Positions 1-10,033 of a DNA stretch of 64,000 nt are shown here, piece by piece. The notes under the pieces are model-generated. The model did no database searches. It worked only from the letters and a program-made list of their open reading frames with translations, and was not told the origin of the DNA. The number at the start of each line of letters is the position of its first letter. The stretch's first letter is position 1. Origin of the DNA: Thiomicrospira pelophila DSM 1534 (lineage in GTDB: Bacteria > Pseudomonadota > Gammaproteobacteria > Thiomicrospirales > Thiomicrospiraceae); assembly GCF_000711195.1 (NCBI RefSeq), contig NZ_JOMR01000001.1, positions 620,001-684,000 of the forward strand, given 5' to 3'. The position numbers were made by a program, and so were the translations under genes.

Positions 1-1392
1 TTGGTGCACCAGGCCTGGTTGTCGCTGGGCGGGCCTTTATCGTTAGATTCTGAGGTCGAGCTCGAAAACACACAAGCCTTTTTTGAAGGTTTGGCGCAAT
101 GGGATGGTGAGGTGCTAAATCAAACCAAACTGGATGACTGGGTGACCAAGCTTTATGCCAGCGGTGACAGTTCCGCGCCTGCGCAACGTGTGCAGTTAAT
201 GACTATGCACAAATCAAAAGGCTTGCAGTTTGACACGGTAATTTTGCCCTCATTAGGCAAAAAGCCGCGTTCGGATGACAAAGCGCTTGTCAGTTGGTTG
301 GAATTTGCTTGCGATCAGTGCGATGGCCTGGTGCTTGCTCCGTTAGATCAAAAAGGTGAGGCGAGCTCGCCGCTTAATCAACTAATCGGCCAAGTGGAGC
401 AACAAAAACAAAGCCTTGAAGATGCGCGCTTGTTGTATGTCGCGGCCACGCGCGCCGAATCGGAATTGCATTTATTTGGTTCGGTGAATTTAAGTCTGAG
501 CCAATTTAGAAAACAACCAGAGCTCGAAACCACGGCTTTAGAAGCCCCCGACCCGCAAGCCAAAAGTTTGTTAGTGCCGTTATGGACAGTGGTGAAACCA
601 GCCTTTACAAGCTTAGTTGAGCTAGAATTTGAGCGGCTAGAAACGCAACAAGATATTGGCGACACAGGACTGGAGACCGCTGAAAGATTGATTCCAAAAG
701 TCAAACGTCTGCCCTTGGCCAGTGTTGATCCAGCCGCTTGGCGCGCTAAAAACTTACTGTCGTTAAACAAACATAAGGGGCGAGTCGAGTCCACCATTAC
801 TGGAGTGGGGCTGGATGATAGCTCGTTAGACCCAGAATCAACGCAAGATAAAGCGAGCGCTTTTTGGGCTGGTTTAACCGCGCGTAAAGTAGGCGATTTA
901 GTGCACGCGCTATTAGAACAAGTCGTTAAACAAGGCTTCCAGGCCTGGTCGTTACATAGAGTGAGTGAATCCGGCGCGTTGTATCGCCAAATTTTATCTC
1001 AAGCCGGTGTGCGTGATGCCGACTTGGATCATGCGGTTGAGCGAGTACAAAACTCGATGAAAAACGCACTTAATCACCCCAAAATGCAGTGGGCACTGAA
1101 TTACCAATTAGAAGAATCTGCCACCGAATTAGCCCTGACATCTAAATTTGATGTAATTGAAAATCATGTGGTCGACCGAACCTTTGTCGCCGATGGCGTG
1201 CGTTGGATTATTGATTATAAAACCAGTCGAGATTGCTCAGTGGAACGAGCAAGTTATTTGCAAACCCTGGTTGACCAATACAGACCACAACTGGCGCGAT
1301 ATGCCGCTTTGTTTAAGGCGCTTGAACAACGGCCACAAAAATGGGTGTTGTATTTTACCGACATGGATGAGTGGGTTGAGGTGGCTGAGTAA
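1..1392 (+). CDS. UvrD/AddA-RecB-like helicase-nuclease, C-terminal part (cut by window edge)
   Basis: Partial gene: the frame is open from the first base, so the true start lies outside the window, and 463 residues are visible. Two late superfamily-1 helicase motifs can be seen: MTMHKSKGLQFD at residues 67-78 (motif V region) and LLYVAATRA at 144-152 (motif VI). A C-terminal PD-(D/E)XK-type nuclease segment follows, with IDYK at 404-407, where D405 and K407 would be catalytic. This architecture is that of the AddA/RecB class of double-strand-break resection enzymes. I cannot tell AddA from a RecB-like subunit without the missing part and its partner gene. A copy of the ACCAGGCCTGGT palindrome encodes HQAW at residues 3-6, and a near copy lies further on. 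Confidence 0.85.
   Translation: MVHQAWLSLGGPLSLDSEVELENTQAFFEGLAQWDGEVLNQTKLDDWVTKLYASGDSSAPAQRVQLMTMHKSKGLQFDTVILPSLGKKPRSDDKALVSWLEFACDQCDGLVLAPLDQKGEASSPLNQLIGQVEQQKQSLEDARLLYVAATRAESELHLFGSVNLSLSQFRKQPELETTALEAPDPQAKSLLVPLWTVVKPAFTSLVELEFERLETQQDIGDTGLETAERLIPKVKRLPLASVDPAAWRAKNLLSLNKHKGRVESTITGVGLDDSSLDPESTQDKASAFWAGLTARKVGDLVHALLEQVVKQGFQAWSLHRVSESGALYRQILSQAGVRDADLDHAVERVQNSMKNALNHPKMQWALNYQLEESATELALTSKFDVIENHVVDRTFVADGVRWIIDYKTSRDCSVERASYLQTLVDQYRPQLARYAALFKALEQRPQKWVLYFTDMDEWVEVAE
8..19. repeat. ACCAGGCCTGGT palindrome, exact, in coding sequence
   Basis: Exact copy inside the helicase-nuclease gene, read in the frame that gives HQAW. Confidence 0.9.
938..949. repeat. ACCAGGCCTGGT palindrome, one mismatch, in coding sequence
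   Basis: TCCAGGCCTGGT, 11 of 12 matching, within the helicase-nuclease gene; it encodes QAW. Confidence 0.75.
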
Positions 1393-1554
1393 GTAGAGGG
1401 CGCCGCACAGGTTCGCTTGTATAAAAATTATTATGCCTTATATCAATACTTTTATCGCATTAGTTTGGTGTTTCATCTGTTTTGTCTTATGGAAGTCTGC
1501 TAGATTAAGCAAGTTGTATTAGTATGTATAAATATTATAAAAGCAGATACCAAG

Positions 1555-2844
1555 ATGGCGCCAACCAACCGTTCAACGGAACAGACATCACAAGAGCCGC
1601 TCGGCATGCCTGAAAAGCGCAAATATCCGCGCTTTCAGCGTACCTTTACTGTTACGCTGAATGGGGTGTCATTTAGTGGTTACGATATTTCGTTAGAAGG
1701 CGTGTCTTTTAGTACCACTGAAACTATTGAGACGATTCGCAAAGGCCGGCTGTATGCCAATGTGCAAATCTTATCTCAGCAGGGGATGACCTATCGGATT
1801 GCGGCTTTAGTGATTAGCTCTGTAAGGCAGCGCGATGAAATCACTTTTTATGGTGCACGAATTGTTAACTTAGATGATGCCTTGCGTCCGATGCATGAGC
1901 AGTTGGTATTTGATAAGTTCGATGTCGATAGCCTTTTAACCCATACTTGCGTGCCCGACAAAGCCAAGATGTCGGAGCACTTAGAAAGCCGACTCAATGA
2001 AGCCATTAAGTTGTTGCAAAATGTGTATGTCGATCATCTGCCACCTGAGTTGATTATGGTGCGTGATGAACTTAATTGTTTGCACCCTAATCTGGCTAAA
2101 ATCGAAGTCTTAATTAAGCGCAATCCAGAAGTACTGGCGATTTTTATTAAAATTGCGCGCCTGGCTTATCCCAAAAAATCGATTGATCAACTGATGAAAA
2201 TTGGCACCATCTTAAAGTTGATTGGTATTGATCAAGTCTACGATTTATTTGTGTCCGCGATAATGATCCGCTTTCATGAAAATAATCCACTTGAATACAA
2301 TATTATGATGCACGGCATGAATGCGGGGTTAGCGGCCGCTGAACTGTCCGATAGTATTGAAGGGATTAGTCGCTCAGAAGCGTATTTGGCTGGATTGATG
2401 CAAAATATTGGGGCGGTTTTTTTATCGAAAGTAGATCCGGAAGCTTACAAATACATTTTTAGAAAATCACTATCTTTGCCTTATACCGCCTATGATCAAG
2501 AGTTGGTCACTTTTAATACCTCGCATTGCGAAGTTGGGGTGGTCATTGCTAAAAAGTGGCAAATGGAACCGGAGGTTTATAAAGGTATTCTGTTGCACCA
2601 TTCACGTCACATTAGCTCAGAAATCAAGCAAACTCATAACAAAATATGCAACATGGGTTTATTGATGATGTTAAGTGATTATGTTGCTTGTTCGGCGATG
2701 GGAAAAAATTATGTCAGTGATGAACTTAAAAGCTCACGCGACTATGCACTATCGCACTTAACCGTAGATGAAAAAAATGTACGTTCAGCTTATAAAATTG
2801 TGATGACCTCAGGCAATAAACTTCCCTATCTCAGCCACTTTTAA
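1555..2844 (+). CDS. PilZ-HDOD signalling protein
   Basis: A 429-residue soluble protein. The N-terminal region carries a PilZ c-di-GMP-binding domain with both signature parts: RxxxR at R22-R26 and DISLEG at 44-49. From about residue 165 to 385 there is an HDOD domain (HD-related output domain), with the helical run LIKRNPEVLAIFIKIA and the stretch EAYLAGLMQNIGAVFL. PilZ binds c-di-GMP in known members; HDOD domains are usually signalling outputs without proven catalysis. The likely role is a c-di-GMP-responsive regulator, fitting the GGDEF-EAL protein elsewhere in the window; its target is unknown. The start ATG has only a weak upstream ribosome site. It is a single gene between the nuclease and the mechanosensitive channel. 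Confidence 0.85.
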   Translation: MAPTNRSTEQTSQEPLGMPEKRKYPRFQRTFTVTLNGVSFSGYDISLEGVSFSTTETIETIRKGRLYANVQILSQQGMTYRIAALVISSVRQRDEITFYGARIVNLDDALRPMHEQLVFDKFDVDSLLTHTCVPDKAKMSEHLESRLNEAIKLLQNVYVDHLPPELIMVRDELNCLHPNLAKIEVLIKRNPEVLAIFIKIARLAYPKKSIDQLMKIGTILKLIGIDQVYDLFVSAIMIRFHENNPLEYNIMMHGMNAGLAAAELSDSIEGISRSEAYLAGLMQNIGAVFLSKVDPEAYKYIFRKSLSLPYTAYDQELVTFNTSHCEVGVVIAKKWQMEPEVYKGILLHHSRHISSEIKQTHNKICNMGLLMMLSDYVACSAMGKNYVSDELKSSRDYALSHLTVDEKNVRSAYKIVMTSGNKLPYLSHF

Positions 2845-2920
2845 CACTGATCTAATGACCCGTACTGAAAAACCGCGTCTCGTTTGATGCTTATATGCGC
2901 AAAACTTTCACAACTTAAGC

Positions 2921-2948
2921 TTGATAATCCAAGTCGACCCTCTAGAAT
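2921..2948 (+). promoter_or_regulatory. sigma70-like promoter upstream of the mechanosensitive channel gene
   Basis: TTGATA at 2921-2926 and TAGAAT at 2943-2948, separated by 16 bases, each with one mismatch to consensus. Transcription would start near 2955, so the palindrome at 2975-2992 would lie in the leader of the channel mRNA. Confidence 0.45.
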
Positions 2949-2974
2949 AGCTACTAATTAATTGTACGAACGAT

Positions 2975-2992
2975 AGCACCAGGCCTGGTGCT
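2975..2992. repeat. extended 18-bp palindrome around ACCAGGCCTGGT, intergenic
   Basis: Perfect 18-bp palindrome AGCACCAGGCCTGGTGCT containing the exact 12-mer at 2978-2989. It lies 34 bases before the channel start codon, downstream of the putative promoter, with no T-run after it. It is therefore more likely a leader hairpin or protein site than a terminator. Confidence 0.85.
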
Positions 2993-3026
2993 TTACGAAC
3001 CCGATCCAACCAAATAAAGGAAATCT

Positions 3027-4241
3027 ATGTTAGGTGATTATTTCGCCCAATGGCTAAATGCGATCAATCTGTATCCAAGTTGGCAAGCGCCCCTGGTGTT
3101 AGGGTTGACCCTAAGCAGTATGCTGCTGTTTGTTTTATTGAGTTTTTATATCTCGCGCCGAGTATTAAAACCGCTTATCAAACGTACTATTGAACGCATG
3201 AATGGAATTACTCTGGAAGCTACCAGGCTTGAGCGCCACGCCTTATCAAGCCATATCGCCCATCTAGTGCCCGCTGTTTTGTTGATTGTTTTGGTGTCGT
3301 TTTTCTTTGGTACTTGGCCACCGCTGGAGTTGATTGCCGCTAAAGTCACCTGGTTGTATTTGTATGTATATATTGGTTTGACCATTGCGGCGCTAATTAA
3401 CTTGATGACCGCCATTTATGCCTTGCACTATGAATCCTCTAACTTGCCTTATAAGGTGGTTTCACAGTTGCTGAAATTGGTAATTTTCGTTGTTGTCATG
3501 ATTTTATCCATCAGCACCATAATCGGTTCATCACCGGCCTTTTTGTTGAGTGGTTTGGGGGCGTTAACGGCGGTCCTATTATTGGTATTTCGTGATGCAA
3601 TTTTGGGGTTTGTGGCCAGTATCCAAATTGCCGCAAACCGAATGGTTGCCAAAGGTGATTGGATTGAAATGCCTAAATATGGGGCCGACGGCAATGTGAT
3701 CGAAGTGGCCTTAACCACAGTTAAGGTGCGCAACTGGGATAACACGGTAACGACTTTGCCCACTTATGCTTTGATTTCGGATTCGTTCAAAAACTGGCGC
3801 GCCATGAAAGAATCGGGCGGGCGGCGGATTAAACGGTCGATTTTATTGGATATACATACGGTGCGTTTTGTGGATGCTGACGAAATGCAACGTTTTAAAG
3901 CCGAGCCCAGTTTGCAACGCTTTTTTACAGAACAAGAGTTTGTTGATATCACTCAACCGGATTTGACCAACTCGGCGCTATTTCGTGGTTACATAGAGTG
4001 GGTATTGCATAACCATCCACAAATTAATCAGAATTTAATGGTGATGGCACGTCAACTGCAACCAACTGAGGTGGGCTTACCAATAGAGATATATTGTTTT
4101 AGTATGGATAAAAACTGGTTGAACTACGAAAAAATTCAGTCAGATATTTTTGACAAATTACTCGCGATTTTACCGAAGTTTGATTTATCGGCTTTCCAAA
4201 GAATTGGTAGCAGTAAAAATGCTAGTGATTTACTTGGCTAG
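3027..4241 (+). CDS. ybdG: MscS-family mechanosensitive channel, YbdG-like
   Basis: 404 residues, close to the 415 of E. coli YbdG. Several transmembrane helices fill residues 20-190. The pore-lining MscS helix region runs around 172-205 (SGLGALTAV followed by FRDAILGF). After it comes the soluble vestibule with IEMPKYGADG and SGGRRIKRS, both typical of the YbdG branch. The family makes miniconductance channels that release solutes on hypo-osmotic shock, which suits an ectoine producer. The start ATG follows a good ribosome site (AAAGGAAA). It sits 40 bases before ppsA and may be co-transcribed with it. Confidence 0.9.
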   Translation: MLGDYFAQWLNAINLYPSWQAPLVLGLTLSSMLLFVLLSFYISRRVLKPLIKRTIERMNGITLEATRLERHALSSHIAHLVPAVLLIVLVSFFFGTWPPLELIAAKVTWLYLYVYIGLTIAALINLMTAIYALHYESSNLPYKVVSQLLKLVIFVVVMILSISTIIGSSPAFLLSGLGALTAVLLLVFRDAILGFVASIQIAANRMVAKGDWIEMPKYGADGNVIEVALTTVKVRNWDNTVTTLPTYALISDSFKNWRAMKESGGRRIKRSILLDIHTVRFVDADEMQRFKAEPSLQRFFTEQEFVDITQPDLTNSALFRGYIEWVLHNHPQINQNLMVMARQLQPTEVGLPIEIYCFSMDKNWLNYEKIQSDIFDKLLAILPKFDLSAFQRIGSSKNASDLLG

Positions 4242-4281
4242 TCAGCCCGCTTAATAGCAAAATCATAAAAGAGGGAATCCT

Positions 4282-6693
4282 ATGGCCACATATAAATACA
4301 TTCGTTTTTTTGAGGAACTGGGGATTGACGATATTCCTTTAGTGGGCGGCAAAAATGCCTCACTAGGGGAGATGTACCAAACCCTTGTGCCTAATGGTGT
4401 GCCAGTCCCCAATGGTTTCGCAATTACCGCCGACGCTTATCGTTATGTGCTTGAAGCTAATGGTATTTGGGCGGAGTTAAAAGAACTGATTGGCGGCTTG
4501 ACTGGCCATGTGACTGATCTGAGTCAGCGCGGCTTAAAAGTGCGGCAGTTAATTTATAAGGCTGAGTTACCGAAAGATCTGGTGGATGAAATTTTAGCCG
4601 CTTACGCCGATTTACGTCAGCAAAGTGGCGGGCAGATTAGTTTGGCGGTGCGCAGCTCGGCCACGGCGGAAGATTTGCCGACCGCCAGCTTTGCCGGCCA
4701 GCAAGACACCTATTTAAATATCCGGGGCGATGCCGATTTTTTAGATGCTTGTAAACGCTGTTTCGCAAGTTTGTTTACGGATCGTGCGATTCATTATCGG
4801 ATTGACCAGGGTTTTGATCATTTTTCAGTCGCCTTGTCGATTGGTGTGCAACAAATGGTGCGCTCTGACTTGGCGTCATCTGGCGTAATGTTCTCAATTG
4901 ATACTGAAACCGGCTTTAAGGATGTGGTGTTTATCACTGGCGCATTTGGTTTGGGTGAAAATGTGGTGCAAGGCTCGGTCGATCCGGACGAATTTTTTGT
5001 ACATAAACCCACTTTTAGAAAGGAGCATCGTGCGATTTTAAAGCGCCATTTAGGTTCCAAAAAAATCAAAATGGTCTATTCCAGCGGCCACACCAAAGAC
5101 TCGGTTAAAAACGTGCCCACCGTCAAAACCGAACGCAGCCGTTTTTGTATTAATGACCAAGAAGCGCTAAAACTGGCGGAATACGCGATCAAAATTGAAG
5201 ATCATTATTCTAAGCAAGCGGGTTATGTCAAACCCATGGATATGGAGTGGGCCAAAGACGGCTTAACCGGGGAATTATTTATTGTGCAGGCACGTCCAGA
5301 AACCGTGGCGTCGCAAGTGGTCGGTCAAATATTAAAAACTTATGAACTCACAGCCAAAGATAAACAAACCTTAGTGACTGGGCGAGCGGTGGGCGCCAAA
5401 ATCGGCGTCGGTCGGGTACGCGTGATTGAATCGGTCGATAAGTTGCATGAGTTTAAACCAGGCGAAGTATTAGTCAGCGATACCACCACACCTGATTGGG
5501 AACCGGTAATGAAAATCGCTTCAGCGATTATTACCAACCGAGGTGGGCGAACCTGTCACGCGGCGATTATCTCACGTGAACTCGGCATCCCTGCCGTAGT
5601 CGGTTGTGATGTTGCGACCGAAAAGCTTAGAACTGGCGATTTGGTGACGGTGTCCTGCGCCGAAGGTGAGACCGGTTATATTTATGCCGGTGAATTGGAT
5701 TATAAAACTCATGAAACCGATTTATCTGACTTAGCCAAACCCAAAACGGATGTGATGCTGAACTTGGGTAATCCAGACTTGGCTTTCCAAAACAGCTTTT
5801 TGCCCGTGGCGGGTGTTGGCTTGGCGCGCATGGAGTTCATTATTAACGAAAGCATTAAGGTGCATCCACAAGCCTTGCTTTACCCTAAACGCATTGAAAA
5901 TGATGCGGTGCGTCAGCAGGTAGCGGATCTAATTAAAGGCTATGAGAATGGCCAAGCCTACTTTGTGCAAAAGCTTTCAGAAGGTATTGGCACGATTGGC
6001 GCCGCATTTTATCCGCGTCCGGTTGTAGTGCGCATGTCGGATTTTAAATCAAATGAATACGCTTCGCTTTTAGCGGGTGAATACTTCGAACAGAAAGAAG
6101 AAAACCCGATGATCGGTTATCGTGGCGCGGCACGTTATATTGATACCGACTATCAGTCCAGTTTTGCGTTGGAATGCGCGGCGATCAAACGTGTGCGTGA
6201 CACCATGGGCTTGGACAATGTAATTGTGATGATTCCATTTTGTCGTCGTGTCAATGAAGCCGAGCAGGTCATTGAGGTGATGTCACGATATGGTTTGAAG
6301 CGCGGTGAAAACGGCTTGCAGGTTTATATGATGTGCGAGATTCCAAACAATGTATTGTTAATTGACCAGTTCGCCGAATTTTTTGATGGTTTCTCCATCG
6401 GCAGCAATGATTTAACCCAGTTGGTGTTGGGTGTCGATCGTGACTCGGCCAAAGTCGCCTCGTCTTATGATGAACGCGATGAAGGCGTCAAAATGATGAT
6501 CAAATGGGCGGTAGAAGGCGCTAAACGCAACCACAAACATATAGGTTTGTGCGGTCAGGCACCGTCCGATTACCCTGAGATGGCGGAGTTTTTAGTAGAT
6601 ATCGGAATTGAGACCATGAGTTTAAATCCCGATTCAGTGCTCAAAACCATTCCTCTGATTCTGCAAAAAGAGCAAGCAAAACGCCAAGTATAA
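4282..6693 (+). CDS. ppsA: phosphoenolpyruvate synthase (pyruvate, water dikinase)
   Basis: Converts pyruvate, ATP and water to PEP, AMP and phosphate; in an autotroph it feeds gluconeogenesis and biosynthesis. The 803 residues match the family length (E. coli 792). The N-terminal ATP-grasp-like nucleotide-binding domain runs to about residue 340. The phosphohistidine swivelling domain has GGRTCHAAI with H426 as the phosphorylated residue. The C-terminal PEP-binding barrel contains SIGSNDLTQL and GLCGQAPSD. A good ribosome site (GAGGGAA) precedes the ATG. A strong hairpin follows at 6796-6853. Confidence 0.96.
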   Translation: MATYKYIRFFEELGIDDIPLVGGKNASLGEMYQTLVPNGVPVPNGFAITADAYRYVLEANGIWAELKELIGGLTGHVTDLSQRGLKVRQLIYKAELPKDLVDEILAAYADLRQQSGGQISLAVRSSATAEDLPTASFAGQQDTYLNIRGDADFLDACKRCFASLFTDRAIHYRIDQGFDHFSVALSIGVQQMVRSDLASSGVMFSIDTETGFKDVVFITGAFGLGENVVQGSVDPDEFFVHKPTFRKEHRAILKRHLGSKKIKMVYSSGHTKDSVKNVPTVKTERSRFCINDQEALKLAEYAIKIEDHYSKQAGYVKPMDMEWAKDGLTGELFIVQARPETVASQVVGQILKTYELTAKDKQTLVTGRAVGAKIGVGRVRVIESVDKLHEFKPGEVLVSDTTTPDWEPVMKIASAIITNRGGRTCHAAIISRELGIPAVVGCDVATEKLRTGDLVTVSCAEGETGYIYAGELDYKTHETDLSDLAKPKTDVMLNLGNPDLAFQNSFLPVAGVGLARMEFIINESIKVHPQALLYPKRIENDAVRQQVADLIKGYENGQAYFVQKLSEGIGTIGAAFYPRPVVVRMSDFKSNEYASLLAGEYFEQKEENPMIGYRGAARYIDTDYQSSFALECAAIKRVRDTMGLDNVIVMIPFCRRVNEAEQVIEVMSRYGLKRGENGLQVYMMCEIPNNVLLIDQFAEFFDGFSIGSNDLTQLVLGVDRDSAKVASSYDERDEGVKMMIKWAVEGAKRNHKHIGLCGQAPSDYPEMAEFLVDIGIETMSLNPDSVLKTIPLILQKEQAKRQV

Positions 6694-6795
6694 AGCGGAT
6701 ACAGCCATTCGTATTAAAGTGAAAGATTTGGTATTTTTGCAGTCACAGAGGTTTTTTAGTTTGCTCAGAATGACTAGACTGACTTTACAAACACG

Positions 6796-6853
6796 ACCAC
6801 CAGGCCTGGTACTTAGCGATGAGTCACCAGACCTGGTGGTTTTTTATTTTTTA
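6796..6853 (+). terminator. terminator hairpin built from two palindrome copies
   Basis: The left arm 6796-6810 contains an exact ACCAGGCCTGGT (6799-6810). The right arm 6826-6840 contains a one-mismatch copy, ACCAGACCTGGT (6826-6837). The arms pair over 15 bases with one mismatch around a 15-base loop, and a T-rich tract follows directly (6841-6852). This is a convincing intrinsic terminator after ppsA. Each arm is itself palindromic, so alternative folds exist. The rest of the 262-base gap to miaB holds only a weak extended -10 candidate, TGCTAAACT at 6867-6875. Confidence 0.8.
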
Positions 6854-6955
6854 GGGCACGGTTTTATGCTAAACTACGCGGCTATTTTTCGGTTGCTTTA
6901 TTGGGTGTAACTGCCTGTTTTTTAACACGAAACCTCACGTTTTATAAGGATAGCT

Positions 6956-8413
6956 ATGACACAGACTTCTTCCGCTGAAAGCTTGATTAACGACTTAGCC
7001 ATACCGACCGATTTAGCTAAATCGTTGGTAGGTGGTGGGTTATTGATTAAAACTTATGGCTGTCAGATGAATGAATACGACTCCGAAAAAATGGCGAACC
7101 TGCTCGAAAATACGCACGGTTTGCGTTTAGTCGATTCGGCAGAAGAAGCGGACGTTGTGTTGATGAATACCTGCTCGGTGCGCGAAAAAGCACAAGAAAA
7201 AGTGTTTGATGAGCTGGGTAAGTGGAAGAAGTGGAAAGCTGAAAAACCGCATCGTGTAATTGGTGTGGGCGGCTGCGTGGCCTCGCAAGAAGGTAAAGTG
7301 ATTCGTAAACGCGCGCCTTATGTAGACGTGATTTTTGGCCCGCAAACCTTGCATCGATTGCCCGCGATGATTAATGATGCACTCGGTACACGCTCGGTAC
7401 ATGGCAAAGCCAAAGCGGTAATTGATATTTCTTTCCCGGAAATCGAAAAGTTTGATCATTTGGCGAAACCTGAGTCGTCTGGTGTATCGGCGTTTGTATC
7501 GGTGATGGAAGGTTGCTCAAAATATTGCACTTTTTGTGTGGTGCCTTATACGCGTGGTGAAGAAGTTAGCCGTCCGTTTGACGATGTATTGGCCGAAGTG
7601 CGTGCGTTGGCGGCGCAAGGTGTACGTGAAGTCAATCTGCTTGGTCAAAATGTAAATGCCTATCGTGGCAAAATGGCCGATGGCGATGTCGCAGATTTGG
7701 CGTTACTAATGCAAGCTGTGCGCAATATCGAAGGTATTGATCGAATTCGCTTTACCACTTCGCACCCTAATGAAATGTCGAACAATATTATCAATGCGTA
7801 TGCTGAGCTTCCGGAATTAGTGTCGCATTTGCATTTGCCAATTCAGTCTGGTTCGGATCGAATTTTAGCGTTAATGAAACGTAATCATTTAGCTTTAGAG
7901 TATAAGTCGATTATCCGTAAAGTGCGCGCACATCGCCCCAACCTAAGTTTATCGGGTGACTTTATTATTGGCTTCCCTGGTGAAACCCAGGCCGATTTTG
8001 AAGCCACCATGAAATTGGTTGAAGAGCTGAAATACGACCGTTCCTTTAGCTTCATTTATAGCCCACGTCCAGGCACGCCAGCCGCCAGCTTGCCGGATGA
8101 TGTGCCGATGGATGTCAAAAAACAGCGTTTATATGCCTTGCAGGAACTGTTAAACCAGCAAACGCTGGCACACAGCGAAGCCTTAATTGGCACGGTTCAG
8201 CGCGTGTTGGTGGAACGTTTGTCACGCAAATCGGATCGTGAGATGGCGGGGCGCACCGAATGTAACCGGGTTGTCAATTTCGTTGGCGATATAGATATGA
8301 TCGGCACGTTTGTGGATGTGAAAATTCATGAGGCCTTAACCAATTCATTAAGGGGTGAGGTGGTGGCGACACCCGAAGCCGGTTTGGCTACGCCACAATT
8401 TTATGGCTTGTGA
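6956..8413 (+). CDS. miaB: tRNA-2-methylthio-N6-isopentenyladenosine synthase
   Basis: Radical-SAM methylthiotransferase that adds the 2-methylthio group to i6A37 of tRNAs reading U-starting codons. 485 residues (E. coli 474). The N-terminal UPF0004 domain holds the first cluster cysteines (C36 in YGCQMN, then NTCSVRE and GGCVASQ). The radical-SAM CxxxCxxC is C187, C191 and C194 (GCSKYCTFC). A C-terminal TRAM domain covers about 385-455. The start ATG has an upstream AAGGAT. As in E. coli, ybeZ-ybeY-ybeX-lnt follow. Confidence 0.97.
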   Translation: MTQTSSAESLINDLAIPTDLAKSLVGGGLLIKTYGCQMNEYDSEKMANLLENTHGLRLVDSAEEADVVLMNTCSVREKAQEKVFDELGKWKKWKAEKPHRVIGVGGCVASQEGKVIRKRAPYVDVIFGPQTLHRLPAMINDALGTRSVHGKAKAVIDISFPEIEKFDHLAKPESSGVSAFVSVMEGCSKYCTFCVVPYTRGEEVSRPFDDVLAEVRALAAQGVREVNLLGQNVNAYRGKMADGDVADLALLMQAVRNIEGIDRIRFTTSHPNEMSNNIINAYAELPELVSHLHLPIQSGSDRILALMKRNHLALEYKSIIRKVRAHRPNLSLSGDFIIGFPGETQADFEATMKLVEELKYDRSFSFIYSPRPGTPAASLPDDVPMDVKKQRLYALQELLNQQTLAHSEALIGTVQRVLVERLSRKSDREMAGRTECNRVVNFVGDIDMIGTFVDVKIHEALTNSLRGEVVATPEAGLATPQFYGL

Positions 8414-8494
8414 TCGGCTCAGCTGAGTTTTACAATGAAAACGTTGACATTTAATATGTCTATTTTGCCTTTAATTAAAGTTGGTTAGCCTAAT

Positions 8495-9484
8495 TTGACA
8501 CAGACCCATTCGAGTTCAACCCCTTCGACTTTGCATACAATTCACTTTGAGCTAATGCCGGAGTCGAACGAACAGTTGCAGAGTTTCTGCGGTTGGCACA
8601 ATCAGCACATCAGTCAAATGGAATTAAAACTGGGGGTGGAAATTAACCACCTGGGTTTTCAATTTCGCGTGACCGGTCAGTCGGATCGGCTAGTTAAAAC
8701 CGAGCAGATGATCCGTGACTTGTATAGAGAGGCCGGTCAAAAAACCCTGTTACCCGCCGATGTTCATATGGCTTTGCAATCACAAGGCTTTGATCAAGCG
8801 CGCCCAGTCGATTACCAGCAAGCGATTGTCAAAGTACGTCGTAAACCCATCAAAACTCGCAATCCCAACCAATCTAACTATGTCACATTAGTGCAAGAAA
8901 AAGATGTTAACTTTGGGATTGGCCCGGCCGGAACGGGTAAAACCTATTTGGCGGTGGCCTGTGCGGTCGCCGCATTGGAAGCCGAACAGGTCAGACGCAT
9001 TGTGTTAACACGTCCGGCGGTTGAAGCCGGTGAAAAACTAGGTTTTTTACCCGGCGATTTAAGTCAAAAGGTCGACCCTTATTTACGCCCACTTTATGAT
9101 GCGTTGTTTGAAATGATGGGATTTGAAACGGTTGAACGCTTAATCGAAAAAAATGTGATTGAGATTGCCCCTTTAGCCTTTATGCGAGGTCGCACCTTAA
9201 ACGAAGCTTTTATTATTTTGGATGAAGCCCAAAACACCACGGTGGAACAGATGAAAATGTTCTTAACCCGCATGGGGTTTGGTTCAAAATCGGTGATTAC
9301 CGGCGACATCACACAATGCGATTTGCCGAAACACCAAAAGTCCGGTTTACGCGATGCGATTGAGGTATTGGCGGAAGTGGATGAAGTCGGCTTCACATTT
9401 TTTCAATCGCAAGATGTGGTGCGTCATAGTCTGGTTCAGCGTATTGTGCAAGCCTACGAAAGTCAGGGTCGTCCGATCAATTAA
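8495..9484 (+). CDS. ybeZ: PhoH-like ATPase YbeZ
   Basis: A PhoH-family P-loop ATPase linked in other bacteria to ribosome/RNA metabolism alongside YbeY. 329 residues (E. coli 346). Walker A is GPAGTGKT at 143-150, and Walker B is in [11 protein letters not shown] keep the TTG start because the next in-frame ATG would cut into the N-terminal strand TIHFEL, which matches the family. The ribosome site is weak. ybeY follows 11 bases after the stop, so the two are probably translated from one mRNA. Confidence 0.93.
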   Translation: MTQTHSSSTPSTLHTIHFELMPESNEQLQSFCGWHNQHISQMELKLGVEINHLGFQFRVTGQSDRLVKTEQMIRDLYREAGQKTLLPADVHMALQSQGFDQARPVDYQQAIVKVRRKPIKTRNPNQSNYVTLVQEKDVNFGIGPAGTGKTYLAVACAVAALEAEQVRRIVLTRPAVEAGEKLGFLPGDLSQKVDPYLRPLYDALFEMMGFETVERLIEKNVIEIAPLAFMRGRTLNEAFIILDEAQNTTVEQMKMFLTRMGFGSKSVITGDITQCDLPKHQKSGLRDAIEVLAEVDEVGFTFFQSQDVVRHSLVQRIVQAYESQGRPIN

Positions 9485-9495
9485 ATGAGAGTGCT

Positions 9496-9960
9496 ATGAC
9501 CGAAGTCGAATTACAATGGGGAGCCCAGCAACAGGCAATGCCGACCGAGTCACAATGTCAGACTTGGGTAGAAGCCGCTTTGCAAAACGATTTAAGGCAG
9601 CGAGATGTCGCTATTACAATTAGAGTAGTGGACGCAGACGAAAGTAGACAGTTAAATCATGACTATCGTGGCAAAGATTATGCGACCAATGTATTGTCAT
9701 TTGAGTTTGAGATACCACCAGGCCTGGTGCAACCCGATGATGAACCGGTTTATTTAGGCGATTTGGTGATCTGCGCTTCGGTGGTGATTGAAGAAGCCAT
9801 GACGCAAGAAAAAACGCTCGAAGAACATTGGGCGCATATGGTGATTCATGGCACATTGCATTTGCAGGGCTTTGACCATATAGAAGAGGCTGAGGCCGAA
9901 CAAATGGAAGCCTTAGAAACCCAAATTATGCAGCAACTTGGTTATGATGATCCCTATTAA
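9496..9960 (+). CDS. ybeY: endoribonuclease YbeY (16S rRNA maturation)
   Basis: Single-strand-specific metallo-RNase needed for 16S rRNA 3'-end maturation and ribosome quality control. 154 residues, normal length. The zinc motif [11 protein letters not shown] gives ligands H118, H122 and H128. An exact palindrome copy encodes PGLV in the loop between LSFEF and LGDLVI, a region of variable length in the family. The ATG follows GAGAG. Confidence 0.96.
   Translation: MTEVELQWGAQQQAMPTESQCQTWVEAALQNDLRQRDVAITIRVVDADESRQLNHDYRGKDYATNVLSFEFEIPPGLVQPDDEPVYLGDLVICASVVIEEAMTQEKTLEEHWAHMVIHGTLHLQGFDHIEEAEAEQMEALETQIMQQLGYDDPY
9717..9728. repeat. ACCAGGCCTGGT palindrome, exact, inside ybeY
   Basis: Exact copy read in the PGLV frame; it falls in a family-variable loop of YbeY. 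Confidence 0.9.
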
Positions 9961-10033
9961 GGGTTTCAAATAGCTGACTTAGCTATGCGCTTAGCGCGCA
10001 ACAGAATTTCAACAACGGAGAGATAAAATCGTC

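Noticed and set aside
6719-6910. 63-residue forward ORF between ppsA and miaB
   Set aside because: It runs through the palindrome terminator and has no ribosome site.
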